From assembly GCF_900240335.1 (NCBI RefSeq), contig NZ_LT964979.1:1364001-1428000 (forward strand): 64,000 nucleotides of DNA. Reading direction: 5' to 3'. This stretch comes from Flavimobilis massiliensis. GTDB taxonomy: Bacteria > Actinomycetota > Actinomycetes > Actinomycetales > Cellulomonadaceae. Under the pieces are notes generated by a model, which saw only the letters and a program-made list of their open reading frames with translations, searched no databases and had not been told where the DNA came from. Both the position numbers and the translations under genes were made by a program. Positions 19,132 through 27,620 of the stretch are shown here, piece by piece. Every line of letters begins with the position of its first letter. Position 1 is the stretch's first letter.

Positions 19132-20813
19132 GACTCCTCCTCGTCGCCGTCGGTGAGCACGGGCACGGACGCGGCGCCGAAGCCGCCAGGGGCGCTGCTC
19201 GGATCGTGGTGCTCAGGGTCTCGCGGCTCGGCGCTCTCGGGGACGAGCGGCACAGGCGACGTCACGAGCCGGATGCCTGCGCGGCGTGGGAGCGTGAGCC
19301 GGAACGCCGCGCCCTCCCCCGGACGCCCCCAGGCCTCGAGCCAGCCGCCGTGGAGCCGCGCGTCCTCGAGAGAGATGGCGAGACCGAGGCCGGTCCCCCC
19401 GGTCGTGCGCGCCCGCGCCGGGTCGGCGCGCCAGAACCTGTCGAACACGCGCGACGCGGCCTCCGCGGTCATCCCGACACCGAAGTCGCGGACGTGGACG
19501 GCGACGGCGTGCGCGTCCGACGCGACCGTCACCTCGACGGGACCGTCCTCGGCGTGCTCGATCGCGTTGACGAGCAGGTTCCGCACGATGCGCTCGAGAC
19601 GCACTGGGTCGACGTCGGCCCGCGCGGGGGTGTCCTCGTAGTCGACCGAGAGGAAGACGCCCTTGGCGCCGGCGAGCACGACCGCGTTGTCGACGGCACG
19701 GTCGACGATGTCCCGCACGTCGCGGTGCTCGGCGTCGAGCGTCGCCGCGCCCGCGTCGAAGCGCGAGATCTCGAGGAGGTCCGCGAGCAGCGACTCGAAG
19801 CGGTCGAGCTGGAGCGAGAGGAGCTCCGCGGAGCGCCGCACGACGGGATCGAACTCGTCCCGCGCGTCGTTAATCATCTCGGCGGCCATGCGGATCGTCG
19901 TGAGCGGCGTGCGCAGCTCGTGCGAGACGTCGGAGACGAAGCGCCGCTGGACGGCGCTCAGCTCCTCCATCTGCTCGATCTGCCGCTGGAGGCTCGCGGC
20001 CATCTCGTTGAACGACCGGCCGAGCGTCGCCATCTCGTCGCTCCCCCGCACGGCGAGCCGCTCCCCGAGATGCCCCTCGGCGAGCCGCTCGGCGCTGAGC
20101 GCCGCCCGCTGGACGGGGCGGACGACCTGACGGGTCGAGACATACGTGATGACGACGAGGATCGCGATGAGCGCTGCCGCTCCGACCAGCAGCACGCTCT
20201 GGATGAACCCGAGCGTGTCCTGCTCCGCGGCGAGCGAGTAGACGAAGTAGAGCTCGAACGGCCCCGCGAGCGGAACCTCGACGAGCGACCCGACGACGAT
20301 CCCGGGACCGGACCCGGCGACAGTCGGGATCGCGACCGACTGCCACAGCTGCCCCTCGCCGCGGACGACCGCGGCGCGCAGATCGTCGCTGATGAGCGGG
20401 ATGAGCGACTGCGCGGTCGTGATGTCGACGATCCCCGGCGCCACCTGAGCCGCCTCGGTGCGCAGGAGGACGACCTCGCGCGAACTCGTCCCGCTCGAGC
20501 GCAACTTGGGCAGCATGTCGTTGAGCAGCAACTGGACCTGCGTCGAGGTCGCCGCCGTCGAGGTGTCGAACGTCAGCTGGGCCTGCTGAGTCGTCCGCGC
20601 GGAGTCGAGGAGGACCTCCTCGAGCCGCTGATCGAAGACGCCGTCACGGATGGATCCCGAGAGGTAGCCGCCGAGCACGAGGAGCAGGACGGTCCCGACG
20701 ACGAGCGCGGTCGAGACGACCTTGACCTGGATCGAGCGTCGCCAGTGGTGCACGAACCTGCCGAGCGGACCGAGCCGCACGGGCGCCTCCGCGTCGACAG
20801 CCTCGGTGCTCAT
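19128..20813 (-). CDS. mtrB: Sensor histidine kinase MtrB
   Basis: A 561-residue membrane kinase. Two transmembrane segments (about 32-52 and 206-227) flank an extracytoplasmic sensor region; a HAMP domain (228-280) leads to the H-box RFVSDVSHELRTPLTTIRMA with phosphoacceptor His298, then the N-box (RNLLVNAIEHA), DFGVGM and GGTGLGLAI ATP-binding motifs. It phosphorylates MtrA and controls cell division and wall homeostasis genes. It overlaps mtrA and lpqB by ATGA each, a translationally coupled trio. The much longer open frame upstream is antisense to other genes and is not used. Confidence 0.96.
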   Translation of the reverse strand: MSTEAVDAEAPVRLGPLGRFVHHWRRSIQVKVVSTALVVGTVLLLVLGGYLSGSIRDGVFDQRLEEVLLDSARTTQQAQLTFDTSTAATSTQVQLLLNDMLPKLRSSGTSSREVVLLRTEAAQVAPGIVDITTAQSLIPLISDDLRAAVVRGEGQLWQSVAIPTVAGSGPGIVVGSLVEVPLAGPFELYFVYSLAAEQDTLGFIQSVLLVGAAALIAILVVITYVSTRQVVRPVQRAALSAERLAEGHLGERLAVRGSDEMATLGRSFNEMAASLQRQIEQMEELSAVQRRFVSDVSHELRTPLTTIRMAAEMINDARDEFDPVVRRSAELLSLQLDRFESLLADLLEISRFDAGAATLDAEHRDVRDIVDRAVDNAVVLAGAKGVFLSVDYEDTPARADVDPVRLERIVRNLLVNAIEHAEDGPVEVTVASDAHAVAVHVRDFGVGMTAEAASRVFDRFWRADPARARTTGGTGLGLAISLEDARLHGGWLEAWGRPGEGAAFRLTLPRRAGIRLVTSPVPLVPESAEPRDPEHHDPSSAPGGFGAASVPVLTDGDEEES

Positions 20814-21493
20814 GCTCCCGAGGAGCCTGCGCGATAGCCGACACCACGGACCGTCACGACGATCTCGGGCCGCTCGGGATCGTGCTCGATCTTCGAGCGG
20901 AGCCGCTGGACGTGAACGTTGACGAGGCGAGTATCCGCCGCGTGCCGGTAGCCCCAGACCTTCTCGAGGAGCACCTCCCGCGAGAACACCTGCCACGGCT
21001 TGCGCGCGAGCGCGACAAGCAGGTCGAACTCGAGGGGCGTGAGGGAGATCGCCGTGCCGTCGCGCAGGACGCGGTGCCCGGTGACGTCGATCTCGAGGTC
21101 GCCGACGGTCAGGCGCTCGGCCTCGACCTCCTCGTTGCGGCGCAGCCGCGCACGGATCCGCGCAATGAGTTCCTTGGGCTTGAACGGCTTGGACACGTAG
21201 TCGTCGGCCCCGGCTTCGAGGCCCAGGACGACGTCGACCGTGTCGGTGCGTGCCGTGAGCATGATGATCGGGACGCCCGACTCGGCGCGGATGAGCCGGC
21301 AGACCTCGTTGCCGTCCTTGCCCGGCAGCATGAGATCGAGGAGCACGAGGTCGGGCTTGGCGGCACGGAAAGCCGCGAGCGCACCATCGCCGTCGGCGCA
21401 GAAGGACGGCTCGAAGCCCTCCGAGCGCAGGACGATGCCGATCATCTCCGCCAGTGCGGTGTCGTCGTCGACGACGAGGACGCGTTCCTTCAT
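20810..21493 (-). CDS. mtrA: Response regulator MtrA
   Basis: A 227-residue OmpR/PhoB-type regulator. The receiver domain has the acidic pair D10/D11, phosphoacceptor D53 in VLLDLMLPG and Lys in SKPFKPKEL; the C-terminal winged helix (about 130-225) ends RGVGYRAG. The ATG at 21493 begins MKERVLVVDDD. It heads the mtrA-mtrB-lpqB-(comF) unit and diverges from the membrane protein at 21633. MtrA controls cell-cycle and peptidoglycan genes in relatives. Confidence 0.97.
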   Translation of the reverse strand: MKERVLVVDDDTALAEMIGIVLRSEGFEPSFCADGDGALAAFRAAKPDLVLLDLMLPGKDGNEVCRLIRAESGVPIIMLTARTDTVDVVLGLEAGADDYVSKPFKPKELIARIRARLRRNEEVEAERLTVGDLEIDVTGHRVLRDGTAISLTPLEFDLLVALARKPWQVFSREVLLEKVWGYRHAADTRLVNVHVQRLRSKIEHDPERPEIVVTVRGVGYRAGSSGA

Positions 21494-21632
21494 GGCGGCC
21501 AGTCTGCCATCTGGCGTGGTCACATGGTGCGGACCGGCCTGCGCGGCGGGTGAGGTTCGTGGCACGATGGCGCGTGTCCGCGCGGCGAGAGGTGCCGTCG
21601 GGCGCACCGACGGGGGCTGGGAGGTCGCACGG

Positions 21633-22880
21633 ATGTCGAGCGGAGACGGTACGGGGTGGGGTCAGCCGAACCCCGACGGGCACGACGGGACGCCGCGGCC
21701 GGAGCCTCGGTACGGCCAGTACGCGCCGACGCCGCCGGAGCAGCCGCAGTACGGCCAACCCCAGTACGGGCAACCGCAGTACGGCCAACCGCAGTACGGC
21801 CAACCGCAGTACGGCCAACCGCAGTACGGGCAGCCCCAGTACGGGCAGCCCCAGTACGGGCAGCCCCCCACCGGCTACGGGCCGCCGCAGGGATTTGCGG
21901 GCCCGCCGCCCTCGTTGCGCCCCGGCATTATCCCGCTGCGTCCGCTCAGCCTCGGTGAGCTGTTCGACGGCGCCTTTGGTGCGATTCGCACGAACCCGCG
22001 CGTCATGGTCGGTCTCACGACGCTCGTCGTCGCGATCACCGTCGCGCTCGGCATCCTCGGTCAGCAGGCCATCACGGACCTCTTCCCACAGATTTTCGGC
22101 ACCGGCCTCGGCGAGTTCTTCGGCGAGGAACTCTCGACTTCCGAGGTCGAGGAGATGCAGTCCGTCGTGGCGCCGCTCGTCGCGACGATCCTCCTCACCC
22201 CGCTCATGTCGCTCGTCGTCACGCCCGTGATGACCGGCATGCTCACGGTCTCCGTCTCCCGCTCCGTGCTCGGCCACCGCGCGACGACGGGCGAGATTTG
22301 GGCGGCGACACGACCCGTCGTGTGGCGCCTCATCGGGTTCGCGCTTCTGCTCGGCCTCGCGTCGAGCATCGTCGTCGCCCTCGGGATCGGGCTCGTGGTC
22401 GTGGTCGCGCTGCCGCTCGCGTCGAGCACCAAGGGCGGGCTCGTCACGATCCTCGTGGCGATCTTCGTCGTGCTCGGGCTCGTCGTCCTCTTCACGTGGT
22501 TCGCCGTCCGCACGATGCTCATCGCGCCGTGCATCGTCCTCGAGAAGCTCCCGATCGGCACGGCGATCGTCCGTGGATGGGGCCTCACTCGCGGCGGGTT
22601 CTGGCGGCTCCTCGGCATCTACATCCTCGCCCTGATCGCCGTGAACTTCGTCGCGCAGATCCTCGTCGTCCCGATCGGCTTCGTCTTCGGGCTCCTTGGG
22701 GCGTTTCTCCCCCTCGACGCGGCGATGACCGGGGTGACGGTGCTCTCGACGCTCATCAGCTACGTCGTGACCATCACGTTCCTCGGCTCGCTCGTCGCGC
22801 TGCTCTACATCGACGTCCGCATGCGTCGTGAGGGGCTCGACGTCGAGCTCGCCGCCGCAGCAGCACGCGAGACCCCCTGA
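21633..22880 (+). CDS. Multi-spanning membrane protein with PQYGQ repeat tail
   Basis: A 415-residue protein. The cytosolic N-terminal 95 residues are Pro/Gln/Tyr/Gly rich and include eight tandem PQYGQ units. The rest resembles the glycerophosphoryl diester phosphodiesterase membrane-domain family: about six transmembrane segments (RPLSLGELFDGAFGAIRTNPR opening; VLEKLPIGTAIVRGWGLTRGGFWRLLGIY inside). No phosphodiesterase catalytic domain is attached. GGGAGG precedes the ATG. It leads the DUF4129-DUF4350-MoxR-DUF58 unit with a 1-bp gap to the next gene. Function unknown. Confidence 0.8.
   Translation: MSSGDGTGWGQPNPDGHDGTPRPEPRYGQYAPTPPEQPQYGQPQYGQPQYGQPQYGQPQYGQPQYGQPQYGQPQYGQPPTGYGPPQGFAGPPPSLRPGIIPLRPLSLGELFDGAFGAIRTNPRVMVGLTTLVVAITVALGILGQQAITDLFPQIFGTGLGEFFGEELSTSEVEEMQSVVAPLVATILLTPLMSLVVTPVMTGMLTVSVSRSVLGHRATTGEIWAATRPVVWRLIGFALLLGLASSIVVALGIGLVVVVALPLASSTKGGLVTILVAIFVVLGLVVLFTWFAVRTMLIAPCIVLEKLPIGTAIVRGWGLTRGGFWRLLGIYILALIAVNFVAQILVVPIGFVFGLLGAFLPLDAAMTGVTVLSTLISYVVTITFLGSLVALLYIDVRMRREGLDVELAAAAARETP
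21744..21863 (+). repeat. Tandem 15-bp coding repeat (8 units)
   Basis: Eight back-to-back copies of a 15-bp unit coding PQYGQ. Third positions vary (CCG/CCC, GGC/GGG, CAA/CAG), so the array is not freshly duplicated throughout. Unit number is a likely site of strand-slippage variation between strains. Confidence 0.95.
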
Positions 22881-22881
22881 G

Positions 22882-23550
22882 GTGCTTCCACTCCCGCGGC
22901 TCGCACTGAGCATCCCCGTCGACCCCGACGCGCCGACCGCGCGCCGGTGGCTCGAGGACGAGCTCGCGCGGCCGGAGTACCACGAGGGCCCCTCGCTCCT
23001 CGAGCGCTTCCTCACGTGGATCACCGAGAAGATCGGCGCGCTGCTCGCCGCGGGAGGTGACGTCTCCCCTGCCCTCCTCGTGACGCTCGTCGCCCTCGTC
23101 GTCGCAGTCGTCGTCGCCGCGGTGTGGATCGCCGGACCTGCCCGGCTGCGCGCCAAGCGACTCGCACCTGGGGCGGTCGCCGCGGCCGACGACGCACGCA
23201 CCGCCGCGCAGATGCGAGCCGCGTCGCTCGACGCCGCCGCACGCGGTGATCTCGCGACCGCGGTCGTCGAGCGGTTCCGCGCCGTCGTGCGCGCCGCCGA
23301 GGAGCGAGTCGTCCTCGCCGAGCTCCCCGGACGCACCGCGGACGAGGCTGCGACCGAGCTCGGTGCCGCGTTCCCCGGCGCGGCTGCGGGCGTGCGCGCC
23401 GCCGCCCGGCTCTTCGACGACACGCTCTACGGCGAACGTCCTGCCACGGCGCAGCACCTCGCGACGCTCGTCGCGCTCGACGAGGAGCTCGACGCGAGCC
23501 GGCCGCTACCCTCGGCCGAGCGCGCCGCCGTCCCCGGGAGGCTCGCATGA
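22882..23550 (+). CDS. DUF4129 domain protein
   Basis: A 222-residue protein with one membrane segment (about 62-84) and a cytoplasmic C-terminal DUF4129 domain (about 115-200: LDAAARGDLATAVVERFRAVVRAAEERVVLAELPGRTADEAA). It sits with MoxR and DUF58 genes in many bacteria and is thought to act at the membrane with them, possibly like a transglutaminase-associated complex. The GTG at 22882 lies 1 nt after the previous stop. It overlaps the next gene by ATGA. Confidence 0.8.
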   Translation: MLPLPRLALSIPVDPDAPTARRWLEDELARPEYHEGPSLLERFLTWITEKIGALLAAGGDVSPALLVTLVALVVAVVVAAVWIAGPARLRAKRLAPGAVAAADDARTAAQMRAASLDAAARGDLATAVVERFRAVVRAAEERVVLAELPGRTADEAATELGAAFPGAAAGVRAAARLFDDTLYGERPATAQHLATLVALDEELDASRPLPSAERAAVPGRLA

Positions 23551-24755
23551 GCGCCGACGTTGCACGCACCGACGACGCCGTCGGCGTCACGGGCGACGGG
23601 TCCGACGTGCGGTCGCGCGTCCGCGCACGTTGGCGGCGGTGGCGGTGGCCCCTCGGGGTCGTCGTCGTGCTCGTCGCCACGGTCCTCGTCCTCACCGTGC
23701 TCTCGCCGCGCCGCAGCTCCGTCCCGCTCGACGTCGCGAACGTCGGCGACGACGGCGCCCGGGCCGTCGCCCAGGTCCTGGGCCGGCAGGGCGTCGACGT
23801 CGTGCAGACCACGAGCGCATCCGACGCCACGCGCAGGGCGCAGAGCGGCTCGACCCTCGCGGTCGTCGGCGGCGGTCCGCTCGCCGACGCGGTGCTCGAC
23901 GAGCTCGCACACGCGCGCGCGGACCTCGTGCTCGTCGGCGTCGACGCCGACGCCGTCGCACGACTCACGGCGGGCCGTGTCACGGCCGGCACCACCGGCA
24001 CCGTCCCGACCGTCCCGCTCGACGCAGGCTGCGCCGACCCCGACGCGGTCGCCGCAGGACGCATCGCGGTGCTCGGCACGACGTACGTCGCGGGCGAGGG
24101 CGCCACGGGCTGCTTCGTCGTGCCCGGGACGACGGCCGCAGCCGTCGTCTCCGTCGTCCTCGACGATGGTCGTCGCGTCGACGTGCTCGGCTCGACCGAT
24201 CTCGTGACGAACGGTGCGGTGGCGCGCGACGGCAACGCGGCGCTCGCCCTGCGCACCCTCGGACGGCACGCCGACCTCGTGTGGTTCCTGCCGCGCGCCG
24301 TCGCGCCGGTGGTCGAGGGCGTCGGCCCGCAGTCGCTGCTCGACCTCCTGCCCGACGAAGGCGGGGCGCTCACGCTCCTCGCCGCGTTCGTCGCCCTCGC
24401 GGCGGTCCTGTGGCGCGGCCGCCGGCTCGGCCCTGTCGTCTCCGAGGCGCTCCCCGTCGAGGTCCGCGCCGTCGAGTCGACGTACGGTCGCGGCCGGCTC
24501 TACCGCCGCGCCTCGGCACGCGGGCACTCCGCCGCCGCGCTGCGCGCGGGCGCCGCCGACCGCATGGCGCGCAGGGTCGGCCTGCCCCGCTCGGCGGACG
24601 GCCCGACGCTCGTCGATGCCCTCGCGCGGGCGACCGGCCGCGACGCCCCGTCGATCACCCAGCTGCTCCACGGCCCCCCGCCCTCCGACGACGCGGCGTT
24701 CGCCGCCCTCATCCACCAGCTTGACCAGCTCGAGAGAGAGGTTGACCGCTCGTGA
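23547..24755 (+). CDS. DUF4350 domain protein
   Basis: A 402-residue membrane protein: a membrane segment near 35-55, a large extracytoplasmic alpha/beta domain (60-265) of the DUF4350 type, which has an inactive glutamine-amidotransferase-like fold, then a second membrane segment (about 272-290) and a cytoplasmic tail. It is translated in a chain with the DUF4129 and MoxR genes (ATGA and GTGA overlaps), so the products probably act in one complex. Function unknown. Confidence 0.8.
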   Translation: MSADVARTDDAVGVTGDGSDVRSRVRARWRRWRWPLGVVVVLVATVLVLTVLSPRRSSVPLDVANVGDDGARAVAQVLGRQGVDVVQTTSASDATRRAQSGSTLAVVGGGPLADAVLDELAHARADLVLVGVDADAVARLTAGRVTAGTTGTVPTVPLDAGCADPDAVAAGRIAVLGTTYVAGEGATGCFVVPGTTAAAVVSVVLDDGRRVDVLGSTDLVTNGAVARDGNAALALRTLGRHADLVWFLPRAVAPVVEGVGPQSLLDLLPDEGGALTLLAAFVALAAVLWRGRRLGPVVSEALPVEVRAVESTYGRGRLYRRASARGHSAAALRAGAADRMARRVGLPRSADGPTLVDALARATGRDAPSITQLLHGPPPSDDAAFAALIHQLDQLEREVDRS

Positions 24756-25837
24756 CCGACGAGAACATCCCGACGCAGGACGCCGCGGTCCCCACCAGCG
24801 CCGTCCCCGCGAACGCCGCGCCCACGGTCGACGCGCCCACCGCACCGGCACCGGCCGCGCCGGAGACCCGGCCCGCGGAGAGCGACGAGGCCGCACTCCG
24901 CGCGGCGCTCGCGGCCGTGCGCGCGGAGGTCGCCAAGGCCGTCGTTGGCCAGGACTCCGCCGTGACGTGCCTGCTCATCGCGCTGCTGTGCCGCGGGCAC
25001 GTGCTGCTCGAGGGTGTTCCCGGGGTCGCCAAGACGCTCCTCGTGCGCACGCTGTCGGCCTCGCTGTCGCTCGACACGGCGCGCGTGCAGTTCACGCCGG
25101 ACCTCATGCCCGGCGACATCACGGGCTCCCTCGTCTACGACGCACGCACGGCCGAGTTCTCCTTCCGCGAGGGCCCCGTCTTCACGAACCTCCTGCTCGC
25201 GGACGAGATCAACCGCACGCCCCCGAAGACGCAGTCCTCGCTCCTCGAGGCCATGGAGGAGCGCCAAGTGTCGGTCGACGGCACGCCGCGCCCTCTGCCG
25301 GACCCGTTCCTCGTCATCGCGACGCAGAACCCCGTCGAGTACGAGGGCACGTACCCGCTGCCCGAGGCACAGCTCGACCGCTTCCTCCTCAAGGTCGTCC
25401 TGCCGCTCCCCGAGCGCGAGCAGGAGTTCGAGATCCTGCGGCGCCACGCGACCGGCTTCTCGCCGCGTGACCTCGCAAGCGCGGGGGTCAGCCCCGTCGC
25501 GGACGCAGCGACCCTCGAGGCCGCGCGCGAGCGCGTCGCACGCGTCCAGGTCGCACCCGAGATCCTCACGTACATCGTCGACCTGTGCCGCGCGACGCGC
25601 AGCTCGCCGTCGCTCTCGCTCGGCGTCTCGCCGCGTGGCGCGACCGCGCTCCTCGCGACATCGCGCGCGTGGGCGTGGCTCGCGGGCCGCGACTACGTGA
25701 CGCCCGACGACGTCAAGGCGCTCGTCACGACGACCCTGCGCCACCGCGTCCAAGTCCGGCCCGAGGCCGAGCTCGAGGGCGTCACGGCCGAGTCGGTGCT
25801 CGCGACGGTACTCGCGAGCGTGCCGGTCCCCCGATGA
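24752..25837 (+). CDS. MoxR family AAA+ ATPase
   Basis: A 361-residue MoxR-type chaperone ATPase. Residues 1-45 are a disordered Ala/Pro/Thr tail. Walker A is GVPGVAKT (88-95), Walker B LLLADEINR (147-155), sensor 1 VIATQNPVEYEGTYPLPEAQLDRF follows, and the C-terminal lid ends the protein. MoxR ATPases remodel partner proteins, usually a DUF58/VWA protein from the same operon, as found next here. The GTG start overlaps the DUF4350 stop by 4 bp. Confidence 0.93.
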   Translation: MTDENIPTQDAAVPTSAVPANAAPTVDAPTAPAPAAPETRPAESDEAALRAALAAVRAEVAKAVVGQDSAVTCLLIALLCRGHVLLEGVPGVAKTLLVRTLSASLSLDTARVQFTPDLMPGDITGSLVYDARTAEFSFREGPVFTNLLLADEINRTPPKTQSSLLEAMEERQVSVDGTPRPLPDPFLVIATQNPVEYEGTYPLPEAQLDRFLLKVVLPLPEREQEFEILRRHATGFSPRDLASAGVSPVADAATLEAARERVARVQVAPEILTYIVDLCRATRSSPSLSLGVSPRGATALLATSRAWAWLAGRDYVTPDDVKALVTTTLRHRVQVRPEAELEGVTAESVLATVLASVPVPR

Positions 25838-25881
25838 CGCTCGCTCCTCACCACGGCGCCGGGGAGGCCCAGTGGTCGTGA
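25834..25881 (+). CDS. Possible 15-codon coupling mini-ORF
   Basis: An ATG overlapping the MoxR stop (ATGA) opens a 15-residue frame, MTLAPHHGAGEAQWS, whose TGA overlaps the second GTG (25878) of the DUF58 gene (GTGA). It bridges the 34-bp gap between the two genes and would let ribosomes run on. The peptide itself is unlikely to matter; it may be chance. Confidence 0.3.
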   Translation: MTLAPHHGAGEAQWS

Positions 25882-27302
25882 CCGGTCGCGCCGTCGCCCT
25901 CCTCGGGCTCGGCGCGCTGCCCGTGATCCTGCGCCCCGAGGTCGCGACGGTCCTCGCGTGGGTCGTCCTCGTCGTCCTCGTCTGGGTGCTCGACGTCGCC
26001 CTCGCGGCGTCGCCGCACCGCCTCACGGTCGCCCGCACGGTGCCCGCGTCGGTGCGCCTCGAAGAGCCGACGACGTCGACCGTCGTCCTCACGAACGTCT
26101 CGGGGCGTCGCGCGCGCGGACTGCTCCGCGACGCGTGGCCGCCGTCAGCGGGCGCCGCAGCGCCGGTCCACGACTTCGACGTCCCTGCGGGCGAGGGTGC
26201 CCGGATGCGCACGACGCTCGTGCCACAGCGCCGCGGCGACCGCACGGCAGCAGGCGTGACGGTGCGGACGTACGGTCCGCTCCGCGTCGGCGGGCGTCAG
26301 GTGACGCTCGACGTCCCGGCGACCCTGCGCGTCCTGCCGCCCTTCCGCTCGCGCCGTCACCTGCCGTCACGGCTCGCGCGGCTGCGCGAGATGGACGGAC
26401 GCTCGGCCGTCCAGGTGCGCGGCGAGGGCACGGAGTTCGACTCCCTGCGCGAGTACGTCATCGGCGACGACGTCCGGTCGATCGACTGGCGGGCGACGGC
26501 GCGCGGCGGCGACGTCGTCGTGCGCACGTGGCGTCCCGAGCGTGACCGTCGGGTGCTCATCGTCCTCGACACGTCACGGACCTCGGCCGCACGCATCGGC
26601 GACGAGCCGCGGCTCGACGCAGGCATCGAGGCGTCGCTGCTGCTCTCGGCGCTCGCGTCAGGCGCCGGCGACCGTGTCGAGCTCCTCGCGTTCGACCGGC
26701 GTGCGCGTGCACGTGTTGCGGGCGCGTCCGGTGCGCGGCTCATGCCCGCGCTCGCGGAGGCGCTCGCGCCCGTCGAGCCGCAGCTCGTCGAGACGGACTG
26801 GCCCGCGCTCGTCACGGCCGTCGGAGAGCGGCTCAGCCAGCGCGCGCTCGTCGTCCTCCTCACGACGACGGACCCGGCGGCCGTCGAGGCGGGGCTCCTG
26901 CCCGTCGTCGACGGGATCGTGCGCGACCACCTCGTCGTCGTNGCGCTCGTCACGGCCGTCGGAGAGCGGCTCAGCCAGCGCGCGCTCGTCGTCCTCCTCA
27001 CGACGACGGACCCGGCGGCCGTCGAGGCGGGGCTCCTGCCCGTCGTCGACGGGATCGTGCGCGACCACCTCGTCGTCGTCGCATCCGTGCGGGACCCGGA
27101 GATCGACGAGCTGCGTCGCACCCGCTCCGACGTCGAGGGGCTCTACGACGCTGCGGCCGCCGAGCGCGGCGAGCTCGAGCGGACATCGGTCGCGACCGTC
27201 CTGCGGCGACGCGGCGTCGAGGTTCTGCACGCGCCGCCTGACGAGCTCGCGCCCGCGCTCGCCGACCTCTACCTCGCGCTGAAGTCGGCCGGCCGGCTCT
27301 GA
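25872..27302 (+). CDS. DUF58 domain protein, with an internal assembly duplication
   Basis: As written this is 476 residues, but 46 are a perfect repeat around an undetermined base (26942), so the real protein is probably about 430. Two N-terminal hydrophobic segments (about 7-40) are followed by a beta-sandwich region and the DUF58 signature EGTEFDSLREYVIGDDVRSIDWRATAR, then a von Willebrand A-like domain (VLIVLDTSRTS). DUF58 proteins partner MoxR ATPases. GGGGAGG sits upstream; GTG at 25872 or 25878 are both possible. Confidence 0.85.
   Translation: MVVTGRAVALLGLGALPVILRPEVATVLAWVVLVVLVWVLDVALAASPHRLTVARTVPASVRLEEPTTSTVVLTNVSGRRARGLLRDAWPPSAGAAAPVHDFDVPAGEGARMRTTLVPQRRGDRTAAGVTVRTYGPLRVGGRQVTLDVPATLRVLPPFRSRRHLPSRLARLREMDGRSAVQVRGEGTEFDSLREYVIGDDVRSIDWRATARGGDVVVRTWRPERDRRVLIVLDTSRTSAARIGDEPRLDAGIEASLLLSALASGAGDRVELLAFDRRARARVAGASGARLMPALAEALAPVEPQLVETDWPALVTAVGERLSQRALVVLLTTTDPAAVEAGLLPVVDGIVRDHLVVXALVTAVGERLSQRALVVLLTTTDPAAVEAGLLPVVDGIVRDHLVVVASVRDPEIDELRRTRSDVEGLYDAAAAERGELERTSVATVLRRRGVEVLHAPPDELAPALADLYLALKSAGRL
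26805..27079 (+). repeat. 137-bp perfect direct repeat around a single N (probable assembly join)
   Basis: Bases 26805-26941 recur without mismatch as 26943-27079, separated only by the N at 26942. The 138-bp period equals 46 codons, so the frame survives. This is what an unmerged contig overlap looks like. A real tandem duplication is less likely, because it would break the VWA fold. Confidence 0.95.
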
Positions 27303-27413
27303 ACCGACCGGCGCGCACGTCGCTTCGGCGTGCGTAGCGTCCCGGCGAGCCTCGTCGCGTGGCTGCGTTCGGTCGGGGCGGGCCCCATGTCGCTGTCTGC
27401 GAGGATGGGTGTC

Positions 27414-27530
27414 ATGAGTGCGCCCCAGCAGACCGAACGTGAACGCCGCCGCCGCAGGGTGGCCCTCGTCGTCGTGGGCGCGATGATTGCGAGCTTCGTG
27501 ATCCCGGCGCTGACGATCCTCGTCCTCTGA
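27414..27530 (+). CDS. Small single-pass membrane protein
   Basis: A 38-residue protein: a charged head with TERERRRRR, then one hydrophobic helix (VALVVVGAMIASFVIPALTI) to the end. The ATG at 27414 has GAGGATGGG upstream. It stands 111 bp after the DUF58 gene and before an imperfect hairpin. Similar short basic-plus-helix proteins are common in Micrococcales; no function can be read from it. Confidence 0.6.
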   Translation: MSAPQQTERERRRRRVALVVVGAMIASFVIPALTILVL

Positions 27531-27559
27531 GGCTCCGTCACGCCCGACGCCGGACGGAT

Positions 27560-27595
27560 TGACGCGGCGCCCCCTCGAACGGGGTCACGGCGTCA
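27560..27595. terminator. Imperfect hairpin between convergent genes
   Basis: TGACGC (27560-27565) pairs with GCGTCA (27590-27595), with an inner C-run/G-run pairing. It lies between the small membrane protein and the convergent SpoIIM-like gene. Confidence 0.45.
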
Positions 27596-27620
27596 GTCCG
27601 TCGTCACGACGCCCGCTCGA

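Noticed and set aside
16255..19641. Very long open frame on the plus strand across comF and lpqB
   Set aside because: Antisense to well-supported genes; Arg/Pro-rich composition typical of spurious frames in high-GC DNA.
21744..21863. Regular repeats suggesting a CRISPR array
   Set aside because: Units are contiguous 15-mers without spacers and lie in frame within a coding sequence.
20814..23423. Extension of the mtrB frame far upstream
   Set aside because: It runs antisense through the membrane-protein and DUF4129 genes and opposite to their repeats; MtrB homology begins at 20813.
26805..27079. A genuine tandem duplication or mobile element footprint
   Set aside because: The copies are identical and separated only by an N; an assembly join explains this better.
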